A stretch of 64,000 bases of DNA from Halomonas elongata. GTDB taxonomy: Bacteria > Pseudomonadota > Gammaproteobacteria > Pseudomonadales > Halomonadaceae. A program made the position numbers and the translations under genes. The notes beneath the pieces were generated by a model. The model saw nothing but the letters and a program-made list of their open reading frames with translations, had not been told where the DNA came from and made no database searches. Where the stretch lies: the NCBI RefSeq assembly GCF_029081005.1, contig NZ_JAJQTQ010000001.1, positions 124,001 to 188,000 on the forward strand, written 5' to 3'. This document shows, piece by piece, positions 38,834-47,491 of this stretch (its first letter is position 1; each line of letters starts with the position of its first letter).

Positions 38834-39318
38834 CCGATGCCCTCGACTACTACCAGCCACCGGAAAGCGATGCCCTCGGCCTGCTGCGACTGAGCGCCAC
38901 GGCCTCGGGCCTCACCGAGATCGCCTTCGTCCTGGAAGAGGACGAACCGTCCCGACCCAACGCCCACACCGAGCAGGCCCGGGCCCAGCTCGCCGAATAC
39001 TTCGCCGGCACTCGCCAGGCCTTCGATCTGCCGCTCGCCCCCGAGGGCACCGACTTCCAGCGGCGCGTCTGGGAGGCGCTCACCACCATCCCCTACGGGC
39101 AGACGCGCAACTACGCCGAGATCGCCGAGCAGCTTCGCTGCAAGGGCGGTCAGCGCGCGGTGGGCGCCGCCAACGGCAAGAACCCCATCGCCATCGTCGT
39201 GCCCTGCCACCGGGTGATCGGCAGCGACGGCCGGCTCACCGGCTATGCCGGCGGCATCGGCCGCAAGCAGTGGCTGCTGGCGCATGAAGCCGGCGAGGTG
39301 CCCTTTCAACTGGCCTGA
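38830..39318 (+). CDS. ogt: Methylated-DNA-protein-cysteine S-methyltransferase
   Basis: This encodes a 162-residue O6-alkylguanine DNA alkyltransferase. The alkyl-acceptor Cys126 is in the invariant [10 protein letters not shown], preceded by the DNA-binding helix [12 protein letters not shown]. The N-terminal ribonuclease-like domain is short, as in Ogt rather than the Ada C-terminal domain. Its ATG overlaps the upstream fusion gene by 4 bp, giving a compact two-gene alkylation-repair operon. A family A repeat begins 24 bp after its stop. Confidence 0.95.
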   Translation: MTDALDYYQPPESDALGLLRLSATASGLTEIAFVLEEDEPSRPNAHTEQARAQLAEYFAGTRQAFDLPLAPEGTDFQRRVWEALTTIPYGQTRNYAEIAEQLRCKGGQRAVGAANGKNPIAIVVPCHRVIGSDGRLTGYAGGIGRKQWLLAHEAGEVPFQLA

Positions 39319-39342
39319 AGGGAGAGGCACTGGCTTCCCTCA

Positions 39343-39554
39343 GAGGGTGTTTACAAAAGTCACGAGCGACGGCCAGGCCAGGCGAAATCAGCCGACAAAT
39401 CGTCAGGATTGACGATTTGGGCAGCTCTGCTGCTCGAAGAGCGAGTGACAAGGATGTCACGAGTCAGAACGCGGAGTTTACGAGCTGGTAAATGAGCATT
39501 TTGAGGCTGATTTCAACGCCGCATGGGCGAGCGCAGTAGTTTGTAAACACCCTC
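39343..39554. repeat. 212-bp MITE-like repeat, family A, copy 2
   Basis: The terminal inverted repeats are GAGGGTGTTTACAAAA and TTTGTAAACACCCTC, with TCA directly outside both ends. In reverse complement it carries GCGGCGTTGAAATCAGCC and CAAAATGCTCATTTACC, shared with copy 1 at 20559-20699, plus an extra internal block with an inner inverted repeat (CAAATCGTC/GACGATTTG). The right-hand TCA is the stop codon of the GntR gene on the minus strand. It fills the gap between the convergent ogt and gntR genes. Confidence 0.82.
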
Positions 39555-40229
39555 TCAGACGGTTTCTTCCTGAAAGGCACCTAGCCGGCGCACGCTGGCG
39601 ACGAAGTCGCTGAACCGTTCCCCCTGGATGAGCACGTGATCGCGTAGCGCGTGCTCGGCCCGCTCGGCATCTCCCGCCTCGATGGCATCGACGATCTCGC
39701 GATGCTCGTCCAGCGAGCTGCCCATGCGCTGGCGTACCTGCAGTTGCAGGCGCCGATAGGGCTTGAGCCGCTGCTTCAACTGGCGTGCCTCGCTGTCCAG
39801 GAAACCGTTGTGGCTGGCCCGATAGATGCAGTCGTGAAAGGCCGCGTTCTCGTAATAGTATTCGTCGGGATCACCCGCCCGGGCCGACGCCTCGCATCGC
39901 GCCAGGGCCTCGCGCAGTGCCGCCAGCTCCTCGTCGCTGATCCGCCGCGCGGCCAGACGGCCGCACATGCCCTCCAGCTCGGCCATCACCTCGAACATCT
40001 CGATCAATTGATCGATGCCCACCTTGGCCACGAAGGTTCCCTTCTTCGGCGAGACCGTGACCAGTCCGCTGGCCACCAGTTGCTGAATCGCCTCGCGAAC
40101 CGGCGTGCGCGAGACCTCGAACTCGCGTCCCAGGGCCTCCGGGTCCAGGCGTTCTCCCGGGGCGCGCCGCCCATTGATGATGTCGTCTTCCAGTGCATCC
40201 CGAAGTCGCTGCGTATTCGACCGTTTCAT
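39555..40229 (-). CDS. matR: GntR-family regulator (FadR/FCD subfamily), probable malonate regulator MatR
   Basis: This encodes a 224-residue regulator with an N-terminal winged helix (residues 1-70, GEREF-like GREFEVSRTPVREAIQQLVASGLV) and a C-terminal all-helical FCD domain (about 85-215, with ENAAFHDCIYRASHN and DEHREIVDAIEAGD, the metal-coordinating Asp/His positions). GGAGG lies 10 bases before the ATG at 40229. It is divergent from a TRAP/malonyl-CoA operon, the arrangement of MatR, the malonate-responsive repressor of mat genes in rhizobia. Its stop codon coincides with the flanking TCA of the repeat downstream. Confidence 0.85.
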   Translation of the reverse strand: MKRSNTQRLRDALEDDIINGRRAPGERLDPEALGREFEVSRTPVREAIQQLVASGLVTVSPKKGTFVAKVGIDQLIEMFEVMAELEGMCGRLAARRISDEELAALREALARCEASARAGDPDEYYYENAAFHDCIYRASHNGFLDSEARQLKQRLKPYRRLQLQVRQRMGSSLDEHREIVDAIEAGDAERAEHALRDHVLIQGERFSDFVASVRRLGAFQEETV

Positions 40230-40285
40230 GGCCTGGGTTCCTCCCTTCACGCGCTTGCCTCACCCCTTGGTCTAATATCCTGAAT

Positions 40286-40316
40286 TTGACACTGGTATTT
40301 CAATAGGTCTATTGAA
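40286..40316 (+). promoter_or_regulatory. Sigma-70-type promoter overlapped by a GntR-type palindrome
   Basis: A consensus TTGACA -35 box (40286-40291) is followed, 18 bp on, by TATTGA (40310-40315) as a -10. The perfect inverted repeat TTCAATA-GGTC-TATTGAA (40299-40316) spans the spacer and -10. This is a natural repressor site for the divergent GntR regulator in front of the malonate operon. Function inferred. Confidence 0.6.
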
Positions 40317-40374
40317 GTATACATCAGCGTAGCTGATACACACTTCATACAAGAACAATCTCGATGGAGACGCC

Positions 40375-41379
40375 ATGAAACGCTCATACATGCCACCCCT
40401 GGTGGCCAGCCTGGCCCTCGCCACTCTCGTTGCCAGTTCCTCCGCGTCCGCCCAGACGGTACTTCGCGCCTCCCACCAGTTCCCCGGTGGACAAGGCGAC
40501 GTGCGTGACGAGATGGTCCAGTTGATGGCCGAGAAAGTCGCCGACGCCGATGTGGGACTGGAGGTCGAGGTCTATCCCGGGCAATCGCTGTTCAAGGCAC
40601 GCGAGCAGTGGTCCGCCCTGACCCGCGGCCGGCTCGACATCACCGCGCTGCCGCTCGACTACGCCAGCGGCCGCCACCCGGAGTTCTCCGCCACCCTGAT
40701 GCCCGGCCTGGTGCGTAACCACGAGCATGCGCAACGGCTGAACGACTCCGAGTTCATGGGCATGATCAAGGACGTCATCCAGGAAGGCGGCGCCCGGGTG
40801 CTGGCCGATGCCTGGCTGGCCGGCGGCTTCGCCTCCAGCGACCGCTGCATCACCTCGCCGGATACCGTCGACGGTCAGAACTTCCGTGCCGCCGGCCCGG
40901 CCTTCGAGCAGATGCTCGAAGCCGCGGGGGCATCGATCACGTCCATGCCCTCCTCGGATATCTACACCGCCATGCAGACCGGCGTGCTGGATGCCGCCAA
41001 CACCTCGTCGATGTCCTTCGTCTCCTACCGCATCTACGAGCAGGTCGAGTGTCTGACCGAGCCCGGCGAGCACGCTCTGTGATTCATGTACGAGCCGATC
41101 CTGATCTCCGAACAGAGCTGGCAGGAGCTCGATGAGTCGCAGCAACAGGCGCTGACGGAGGCCGGCCAAGCCGCCGAGGAATTCTTCGCCGAAAAAGCGG
41201 CCGGCCTGGATCAGCAGATGGTCGATGTCTTCGAAGAGAATGGCGTCGAGGTCGTGAGCATGAGCGAAGAGGATTACAACGCCTGGCTGGAGGTCGCCAA
41301 GCAGAGCGCCTACCAGAACTTCGCCGAGGACGTCCCCGATGGGCAGGCCCTCATCGACGCCGCCCTGGCCGTCGATTGA
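40375..41379 (+). pseudogene. matP: TRAP substrate-binding protein gene interrupted by an in-frame TGA (malonate TRAP)
   Basis: The frame encodes a signal peptide (MKRSYMPPLVASLALATLVASSSASA) and a DctP-family protein of about 334 residues, but codon 236 is TGA (41080-41082). Reading stays in frame: the protein runs ...EPGEHAL, stop, FMYEPILISEQSW.... Related DctP proteins usually have a tryptophan here (ALWFMYEP-like), so a TGG to TGA change is the simplest explanation. The 235-residue product would lack the final helices, so the transporter may be inactive unless the stop is read through. The downstream piece has its own ATG (41086) but no ribosome binding site. The operon otherwise looks intact. 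Confidence 0.82.
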
Positions 41380-41445
41380 TCCGGTTCTTCTCCGCCACCG
41401 ACACCGGCTCGACAGCGCCGGTGTCCCTGACTCCGGGAGGACGAC

Positions 41446-41967
41446 ATGGCCATGGCCAACTCTTCATCCTTCGCCAGACGCCTGCCCCTCGTCGATCTTT
41501 ACATTCGCCTGATGGACAGCGTCTCCCGCTACGCGGCCTACCTGGCCGCCGCCATGTTCATCGCCGGCGTGTTCTCGGTCTGTCACATGGTCTTCGTGCG
41601 CTACGTGCTCGGCATGAGTACCAGTTGGCAGACGGAGTTCACCGTCTTCTCCGTCACCGCCGCCATGCTGATGGGCAGCGCCTATGTACTGATGACCGGC
41701 GGCCACGTCGCCATCACCCTGCTGCCCGATCTGGTGGGCGGCGTGACCCGCAGGATCATGCAGTGGGTGGCTTCGCTGTTCGGCCTGGGTTTCTGTGCGG
41801 CCCTGAGCTACGGCTCCTGGATCTACCTGGCCGAGGCCTGGCATGGCCAGTGGACCACCGGGACGGTATGGAATCCGCCCCTCTGGCCGGCCCTGGTGCC
41901 GGCGGCCGTGGGGACCAGCCTGCTGACCCTGCAGTACATCGCCGAACTACTGCGTGGGGAGGCCTGA
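41446..41967 (+). CDS. matQ: TRAP transporter small subunit (malonate operon)
   Basis: This encodes a 173-residue DctQ-family membrane protein with four hydrophobic segments; the conserved loop is MSTSWQTEFTVFSVTAAMLMGSAYVLMTGGHVAI. The ATG follows GGGAGGACGAC. Its stop is 1 bp before the start of the large subunit, so they are tightly coupled. It works with the neighbouring binding protein and large subunit, probably in malonate uptake as in the MatPQM system of Sinorhizobium; that comparison is from gene context. Confidence 0.88.
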   Translation: MAMANSSSFARRLPLVDLYIRLMDSVSRYAAYLAAAMFIAGVFSVCHMVFVRYVLGMSTSWQTEFTVFSVTAAMLMGSAYVLMTGGHVAITLLPDLVGGVTRRIMQWVASLFGLGFCAALSYGSWIYLAEAWHGQWTTGTVWNPPLWPALVPAAVGTSLLTLQYIAELLRGEA

Positions 41968-41968
41968 C

Positions 41969-43303
41969 ATGGATCCAGTGACGCTTGGCATCATCGTCGC
42001 CGTCGCGCTCATCGCCTTGATGGCCATCGGCACCCCCATCGCCTTCGCCCTGGGCGGCGTCTCGCTGCTCGCGCTACTCTACGATCGCGGCCTGCCCGAG
42101 CTGACCTACTTCGGCGAAACCTTCTATCACAGCATCGCGGTTTTCGGCTTCGTGGCCATTCCCATGTTCATCATGATGGGGGCGGCCGTGGCCTCCTCGC
42201 CCACCGGCCGCGATCTGTATCGCTCGCTTGACCTGTGGATGGGCCGCCTGCCGGCAGGCCTGGCGGTTTCCAACATCGGAGCCTGCTCGATCTTCGCCGC
42301 CCTCTCCGGCTCCTCCCCCGCCACCTGCGCGGCCATCGGCAAGATGGGCATCCCCGAGATGCGCGCTCGTGGCTACCCGGACGGCGTCGCCGCCGGCTGC
42401 ATCGCCGCCGGGGGCACCCTGGGCATCCTGATCCCACCCTCGGTGACCATGATCATCTACGGTATCGCCAGCGAGACCTCCATCGGCCGGCTGTTCATTG
42501 CCGGCATCGTGCCGGGCTTCATGCTGGCGGGCCTGTTCATGGCCTGGACGATCATCGCCTGCAAGCTGGCCGGCGGCTACGCCAACCCGATGGCCCAGGG
42601 CGCCGACAAGCTGAAGGCGACCGTCAAGGCCAACGCCGACACCAATATCAAGGCATTGATCCGGGTTCTGCCCTTCCTCGCCGTGGTAGCGGGCATCCTG
42701 TTCGCGCTCTACGGCGGGGTCGCGACACCCTCCGAGGCAGCCGGCGTCGGCGCCTTCCTGTGCCTGGCACTGGCCATTCTCATCTACCGCATGTGGCAGA
42801 TCGGCCCCATCAAGCTGATCATGCGCGACTCCCTGCGTGAAAGCGTGATGATCATGCTGGTGATCGCCTGTGCCGAGATCTTCGCCTACGCGCTGTCCTC
42901 GCTGTTCATCACCCAGACCGTGGCCGGCGCCATCGCCGACCTGGAGGTCAATCGCTGGGTCCTGATGGGCATCATCAATGTCTTCCTGCTGGTGGCCGGC
43001 TTCTTCCTGCCGCCGGTGGCGGTGATCGTGATGACCGCGCCGATCCTGCTGCCGATCATCCTGGCCGCCAACTTCGACCCTTACTGGTTCGCCGTGGTGC
43101 TGACCATCAACCTGGAGATCGGCCTGATCACGCCGCCGGTCGGCCTCAACCTCTTCATCATCAAGGGCATCGCGCCAGACATTTCGCTGCGCAATATCCT
43201 CCTGGGCAGCCTGCCCTACGCCCTGTGCATGGTGCTGGCGATCGTCCTGCTGTGTTTCTTCCCGGGCCTTGCCCTGTGGCTACCCGACCTGATCATGGGC
43301 TGA
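41969..43303 (+). CDS. matM: TRAP transporter large subunit (malonate operon)
   Basis: This encodes a 444-residue DctM-family permease with about 12 membrane segments: FGFVAIPMFIMMGAAVASS, SGSSPATCAAIGKMGIPEM, LGILIPPSVTMIIYGIASETSIGRLF and LITPPVGLNLFIIKGIAPD. The start at 41969 is preceded by GGGGAGG and directly follows the small-subunit stop. It lies 13 bp before the malonyl-CoA decarboxylase gene, which ties the transporter to malonate. Confidence 0.92.
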   Translation: MDPVTLGIIVAVALIALMAIGTPIAFALGGVSLLALLYDRGLPELTYFGETFYHSIAVFGFVAIPMFIMMGAAVASSPTGRDLYRSLDLWMGRLPAGLAVSNIGACSIFAALSGSSPATCAAIGKMGIPEMRARGYPDGVAAGCIAAGGTLGILIPPSVTMIIYGIASETSIGRLFIAGIVPGFMLAGLFMAWTIIACKLAGGYANPMAQGADKLKATVKANADTNIKALIRVLPFLAVVAGILFALYGGVATPSEAAGVGAFLCLALAILIYRMWQIGPIKLIMRDSLRESVMIMLVIACAEIFAYALSSLFITQTVAGAIADLEVNRWVLMGIINVFLLVAGFFLPPVAVIVMTAPILLPIILAANFDPYWFAVVLTINLEIGLITPPVGLNLFIIKGIAPDISLRNILLGSLPYALCMVLAIVLLCFFPGLALWLPDLIMG

Positions 43304-43316
43304 AGGAGTCGACGTC

Positions 43317-44672
43317 ATGAACATGACCTTCCTGCAGGAGATGTTCAACAACATCACCCAGCGCGACGCGCTACTGCGCCGGCGCCACGGGTACAACACC
43401 AACCCCGACCACGCCGATCTGGTGGGCGCCTGCCGCGCCCTGCTGGAAAGCGATGGCGAGGCCTCGAGCATCGCCCTGGCCAGCCGCGCCCTGGCCATGT
43501 ACGAACGACTGGACGGCACCCAGCGTCGACTTTTCTTCGCCCGGCTCGCCGAGGAGTTCGCCGCCGACCCGACGCGCATCGATCAGGCCTACGCCACCTA
43601 TCGCGAGACGCGCGACAACGCCACCCTGAACACCCTGTTCGCGGCCTGCGAACCACGACGCCAGGAACTGTTCCGGCGGCTCAACCTGGCCAGCGACGGC
43701 ACCTACCAACTGGTTCGCATGCGCGAGGACCTGCTCGCCCTGCGCCGCGAACATCCCGAGCTGACAGGCATCGACGCCGACTTCGCCCACCTCTTCGCCT
43801 CCTGGTTCAATCGCGGCTTCCTGATGCTCAAGCGCATCGACTGGAATACACCGGCCTCGCTGCTCGAGCGCATCATCCACTATGAGGCGGTGCACGAGAT
43901 CCATGACTGGAACGACCTCCGTCGTCGACTCGATACCCGCGACCGACGCTGCTTCGCCTTCTTCCACCCCGCCATCGGCGACGAGCCCCTGATCTTCGTC
44001 GAAGTGGCGCTATGCAAGGGCCTGCCGGACCACATCCAGCCGATCCTGGCGGGAGAAGACAGCGAGGTGGAGAGCCCCGAGGATGCCGACACCGCCGCCT
44101 TCTTCGGCATCAGCAACTGCCAGACCGGCCTGCGCGGCATTTCCTTCGGCAACTTCCTGATCAAGCAGGTGGTACAGGAGCTCAAGCAGGAACTGCCCCA
44201 GCTCAAGCACTTCGTCACCCTCTCGCCGGTACCGGGCTTCGCCCGATGGCTGGAAGCGCAACGCGACGACGACAGTACCTCCGAGACGCAACGCGAGGCG
44301 CTCGACGCCATGGACGAGCCGGGCTGGCACCGGGACCCCGAACGCGCCGAAGCCCTCAAGGCCGTCGTACGGCCGATGGCCGCCCGTTACCTGGCGCAGG
44401 AGAAGAACGACCGGGGCCTGCCGCTCAATCCGGTGGCCCGCTTCCACCTCGGCAACGGCGCCGAACTCCACCGCATCAACTGGCTCGGCGACGTCTCCGC
44501 CAAGGGACTCGAGCAGGCCGCCGGTCTGATGGTCAATTACCTCTACGTCCTCAACGACATCGAACGCAACCACGAGAACTACACCGCCAACGCCACCGTG
44601 GCCTGCTCGAGCGAGGTTCGCGACCTCGCCCGCAAGGCCAGGAAACAGCAGGCCAAGGGAGAGCCGAGATGA
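43317..44672 (+). CDS. matA: Malonyl-CoA decarboxylase
   Basis: This encodes a 451-residue enzyme that decarboxylates malonyl-CoA to acetyl-CoA. The N-terminal helical MCD domain and C-terminal acetyltransferase-like domain are recognisable from LFASWFNRGFLMLKRIDW, IHYEAVHEIHDWNDLRRRL, FFHPAIGDEPLIFVEVAL and NCQTGLRGISFGNFLIKQV; the catalytic Ser/His region is KHFVTLSPVPGF. It overlaps matB by 4 bp (ATGA). With MatB and the TRAP transporter it forms a complete route from external malonate to acetyl-CoA. Confidence 0.94.
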   Translation: MNMTFLQEMFNNITQRDALLRRRHGYNTNPDHADLVGACRALLESDGEASSIALASRALAMYERLDGTQRRLFFARLAEEFAADPTRIDQAYATYRETRDNATLNTLFAACEPRRQELFRRLNLASDGTYQLVRMREDLLALRREHPELTGIDADFAHLFASWFNRGFLMLKRIDWNTPASLLERIIHYEAVHEIHDWNDLRRRLDTRDRRCFAFFHPAIGDEPLIFVEVALCKGLPDHIQPILAGEDSEVESPEDADTAAFFGISNCQTGLRGISFGNFLIKQVVQELKQELPQLKHFVTLSPVPGFARWLEAQRDDDSTSETQREALDAMDEPGWHRDPERAEALKAVVRPMAARYLAQEKNDRGLPLNPVARFHLGNGAELHRINWLGDVSAKGLEQAAGLMVNYLYVLNDIERNHENYTANATVACSSEVRDLARKARKQQAKGEPR

Positions 44673-46186
44673 GCCGCAACCTCTTCGAGACATTCGCCAG
44701 CCGCATGCAGGAACGCGGCGACGCCGACTTCATCACCACCCGCGAGGGGCGACGCTACTCCTACGCCGACGCCCTCGCCGAAAGCGCGCGTCTGGCCGGC
44801 GCCCTGAGCGCGCTGGGCGTCTCACCAGGCGACCGGGTCGCCGTCCAGGTCGACAAGAGCCCCGAGGTCATCCTGCTCTACCTGGCGTGCCTGCGCGTCG
44901 GCAGCGTCTATCTGCCCCTCAACACCGGCTATACCGGCGACGAGATCCGCTACTTCCTGGGTGACGCCGAGCCCGCCCTGTTCGTCTGCCGTCCCCAGGT
45001 CCATGAGGCGGCCAGCGCCATCGCCGCCGAGACTGGCTGCCCCGCGGTGGCCACCCTGGGCGCCGATGCCGACGGCAGCCTGCTGGAGGAGGCCGCGAAC
45101 GCCACGCCGCGCGACGAGGTAGTGCCACGAGAGGCCGACGACCTGGCCGCCATTCTCTACACGTCCGGTACCACCGGGCGTTCCAAGGGCGCCATGTTGA
45201 CCCACCGCAACCTCGCTTCCAACGCCGAGACCCTGGTGGATGCCTGGCGCTTCGATGCGCAGGACCGGCTGATCCACGCCCTGCCGATCTTCCATACCCA
45301 CGGGCTGTTCGTGGCCTGCAACGTCACCCTGATGGCCGGCTCCAGCGTGCTGTTCCTGCCGAAGTTCGACGCCGAGGTGATCTTCGAGGAATTGCCCCGC
45401 GGCACGGTGATGATGGGAGTGCCGACCTTCTACACCCGACTGGTGGCCGACGAGCGCCTCACCCCGGAAGTCACCGCCAACATGCGCCTGTTCGTCTCCG
45501 GCTCGGCGCCGCTCACCGCCGAGACCCACGAGGCCTTCGAGGCCAGGACCGGTCACGCCATCCTCGAGCGCTACGGCATGACCGAAACCAACATGAACCT
45601 CTCCAACCCCTACGACGGCGATCGCCGTGCCGGCACCGTGGGCCACCCGTTGCCCGGCGTAGAGATCCGCATCACCGACCGCGAGACCGGCAAGGAAGTG
45701 CCCGCAGGCGAGATCGGCATGCTTCAGGTGCGCGGCCCCAACGTCTTCATCGGCTACTGGCGGATGCCCGAGAAGACCCGCGAGGAACTGCTGGAGGATG
45801 GCTTCTTCATCACCGGCGACCTGGCCATGATCGACGACCGGGGCTATGTACAGATCGTCGGCCGGGACAAGGACCTGGTGATCTCCGGCGGCTACAACGT
45901 CTATCCCAAGGAAGTCGAGCAGGTGATCGACGAACTCGAGGGAGTACGGGAATCGGCGGTGATCGGCCTGCCCCACCCGGACTTCGGCGAAGGCGTCACG
46001 GCGGCGGTGGTCTGCGAGCCGGGCGCCAGCCTCGATGAAGCGAGCGTGCTCGACCACCTCCAGGGCCGCCTGGCCAGGTTCAAGCAGCCCAAGCGGATCT
46101 TCTTCGTCGACGCCCTTCCCCGCAACACCATGGGCAAGGTACAGAAGAACGAGCTGCGCCAGCGCTTCGACGCCACCTACCGCTGA
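44669..46186 (+). CDS. matB: Malonyl-CoA synthetase
   Basis: This encodes a 505-residue ANL-superfamily adenylate-forming enzyme. The phosphate loop is YTSGTTGRSKGA (164-175). Further core motifs are ERYGMTETNMNLSNPY and DGFFITGDLAMIDDRGYVQIVGRDKDLVISGGYNVYP, and the C-terminal catalytic lysine lies in RNTMGKVQKNEL. Proximity to matA and the NMNLSNPY substrate region support malonate as the acid. It activates malonate with ATP and CoA; MatA then decarboxylates the product. Confidence 0.93.
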   Translation: MSRNLFETFASRMQERGDADFITTREGRRYSYADALAESARLAGALSALGVSPGDRVAVQVDKSPEVILLYLACLRVGSVYLPLNTGYTGDEIRYFLGDAEPALFVCRPQVHEAASAIAAETGCPAVATLGADADGSLLEEAANATPRDEVVPREADDLAAILYTSGTTGRSKGAMLTHRNLASNAETLVDAWRFDAQDRLIHALPIFHTHGLFVACNVTLMAGSSVLFLPKFDAEVIFEELPRGTVMMGVPTFYTRLVADERLTPEVTANMRLFVSGSAPLTAETHEAFEARTGHAILERYGMTETNMNLSNPYDGDRRAGTVGHPLPGVEIRITDRETGKEVPAGEIGMLQVRGPNVFIGYWRMPEKTREELLEDGFFITGDLAMIDDRGYVQIVGRDKDLVISGGYNVYPKEVEQVIDELEGVRESAVIGLPHPDFGEGVTAAVVCEPGASLDEASVLDHLQGRLARFKQPKRIFFVDALPRNTMGKVQKNELRQRFDATYR

Positions 46187-46259
46187 ACTGGCCCCTGCCC
46201 CATGACGGCATCGCGATGGCGGTGCCCGTCATCGACTCCCCCTCACGCCCGAGGAAAGC

Positions 46260-46748
46260 TCACACCGGCAGATGCAGGATGGCGCCGCGCAGGGCCGACT
46301 CGTCAACCCATAGCTGGCCCAGGGTCAGCGGCAGCGAGAAGCGGCGCCGGCCGGCGCCACCGGGATTGAACAGCAACCGGCCATCGCGCCACTCGTTGCG
46401 CGCCTTGTGGGAATGGCCATGGAGCACGGCATCGCAGGGCGTCTCGGCATCGAAATCGGCGATGTCGTGCACCAGGTGAAACCGCCAGCCGTTGACCATC
46501 AGATCCCGGCGCCAGGGCAACCGCTCGGCCCAGGCCGCGGTGTCGACGTTGCCGCGCACGGTGTGGACCGGCGCCAGCTCACCCAGCCGATCGAGGATCG
46601 CCTCGTCCCCTTCCCGGCTGCCCACGTCGCCGAGATGCAGGATCAGCCCGCAACCCTCGAGCATCGCCAGCGCCTCGTCGCGCAGCGTGCCGTGGGTATC
46701 AGCGATCACGCCAATCGGAGCATCGATCTCGAAACGTTCGGTGTCCAT
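46260..46748 (-). CDS. YfcE/MJ0936-type metallophosphoesterase
   Basis: This encodes a 162-residue calcineurin-like phosphoesterase with the dinuclear metal motifs in order: IADTHG, HLGDVGS, VRGNVD, LVHD and HGHSHKARNE. The size and single-domain layout match small YfcE-type phosphodiesterases active on generic phosphodiesters or cyclic nucleotides in vitro. The ATG at 46748 has GGGAG nine bases upstream and is preferred over 46763. It converges on matB with about 73 bp between. The natural substrate is unknown. Confidence 0.88.
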   Translation of the reverse strand: MDTERFEIDAPIGVIADTHGTLRDEALAMLEGCGLILHLGDVGSREGDEAILDRLGELAPVHTVRGNVDTAAWAERLPWRRDLMVNGWRFHLVHDIADFDAETPCDAVLHGHSHKARNEWRDGRLLFNPGGAGRRRFSLPLTLGQLWVDESALRGAILHLPV

Positions 46749-46805
46749 GCGCCTGGCTCCCATGATTCGATTGCTGGCCCCATGGCGGCGCCGACTGCTA
46801 CGTGC

Positions 46806-47396
46806 TCAGGGCTGCATCCAGTCCGCCGCGCCCTCTCGGTCCAATGGCCGAGCATCCAGTGCCAGCAGCGGCGCCAGCGCTGCCCAGGCATCATCCACAG
46901 CGTCCGGACCAAACATATAAGCATTGACGATCAGGCCGTCCAGCGTCACTTGAACGAGGCGCGCCAGCCGTGGCGCGGGCATACCTTCTTGCTCGGCGAG
47001 AATCTCCTCCACCAGCGCCATCACCTCGATCTTGTGGCGTTGCGAGAGTGCCAGCAGAGAGGCCGGCTCCCGAGCATATTCCTCGATCGCCTTGATGAAC
47101 ATGCAACCGTGGAAGTCCGCGGAGGCGAACCAGCGTGCATGCCAGTCGAAGACGGCGCGAAGGCGCTCCCGGGGTGTCGTCTGGGCGGCCACGGTTTCCC
47201 TGAGGGAGGTCATGAAACGCTCATGGCGTTGATCCAGCACCGCCTCCACCAGCGCCTCCTTGCCGGGAAAGTGGTGGTAGAGCGTCATCTTGGAGACCTC
47301 GGCCTCGTCCCGGATCCGATCCACGCCGACCGCATGATAGCCATGCTCCCCGAATAGCCGGGTTGCCGTCGCCAGGATGTCGTCGCGCTTGGCCAT
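46806..47396 (-). CDS. TetR-family repressor
   Basis: This encodes a 196-residue TetR regulator. The helix-turn-helix is residues about 10-55 (ATRLFGEHGYHAVGVDRIRDEAEVSKMTLYHHFPGKEAL); the rest is a helical ligand-binding domain with CMFIKAIEEY and the TetR_C-like region near 100-180. AGGAGG lies seven bases before the ATG at 47396. It is divergent from the HPP-family gene, and a perfect 20-bp palindrome lies between them, so it most likely represses both. The ligand is unknown. Confidence 0.92.
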   Translation of the reverse strand: MAKRDDILATATRLFGEHGYHAVGVDRIRDEAEVSKMTLYHHFPGKEALVEAVLDQRHERFMTSLRETVAAQTTPRERLRAVFDWHARWFASADFHGCMFIKAIEEYAREPASLLALSQRHKIEVMALVEEILAEQEGMPAPRLARLVQVTLDGLIVNAYMFGPDAVDDAWAALAPLLALDARPLDREGAADWMQP

Positions 47397-47450
47397 GAAC
47401 ACACCTCCTCTTCAATCGGGAGTCTTGCATCGATGCACTCATCGTACTAC

Positions 47451-47470
47451 TGTACAGACCTGTCTGTACA
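47451..47470. promoter_or_regulatory. TetR operator palindrome
   Basis: TGTACAGACCTGTCTGTACA is a 20-bp inverted repeat, perfect apart from the two central bases. It lies 54 bp before the tetR start and 21 bp before the HPP gene start. Its size and symmetry are those of a TetR-dimer operator. Confidence 0.85.
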
Positions 47471-47491
47471 CAACCTGACGAGGCAATCTCC

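Noticed and set aside
41080-41082. Selenocysteine codon in the TRAP binding protein
   Set aside because: No SECIS-like hairpin was seen right after the TGA and the family uses tryptophan there; a nonsense change is simpler.
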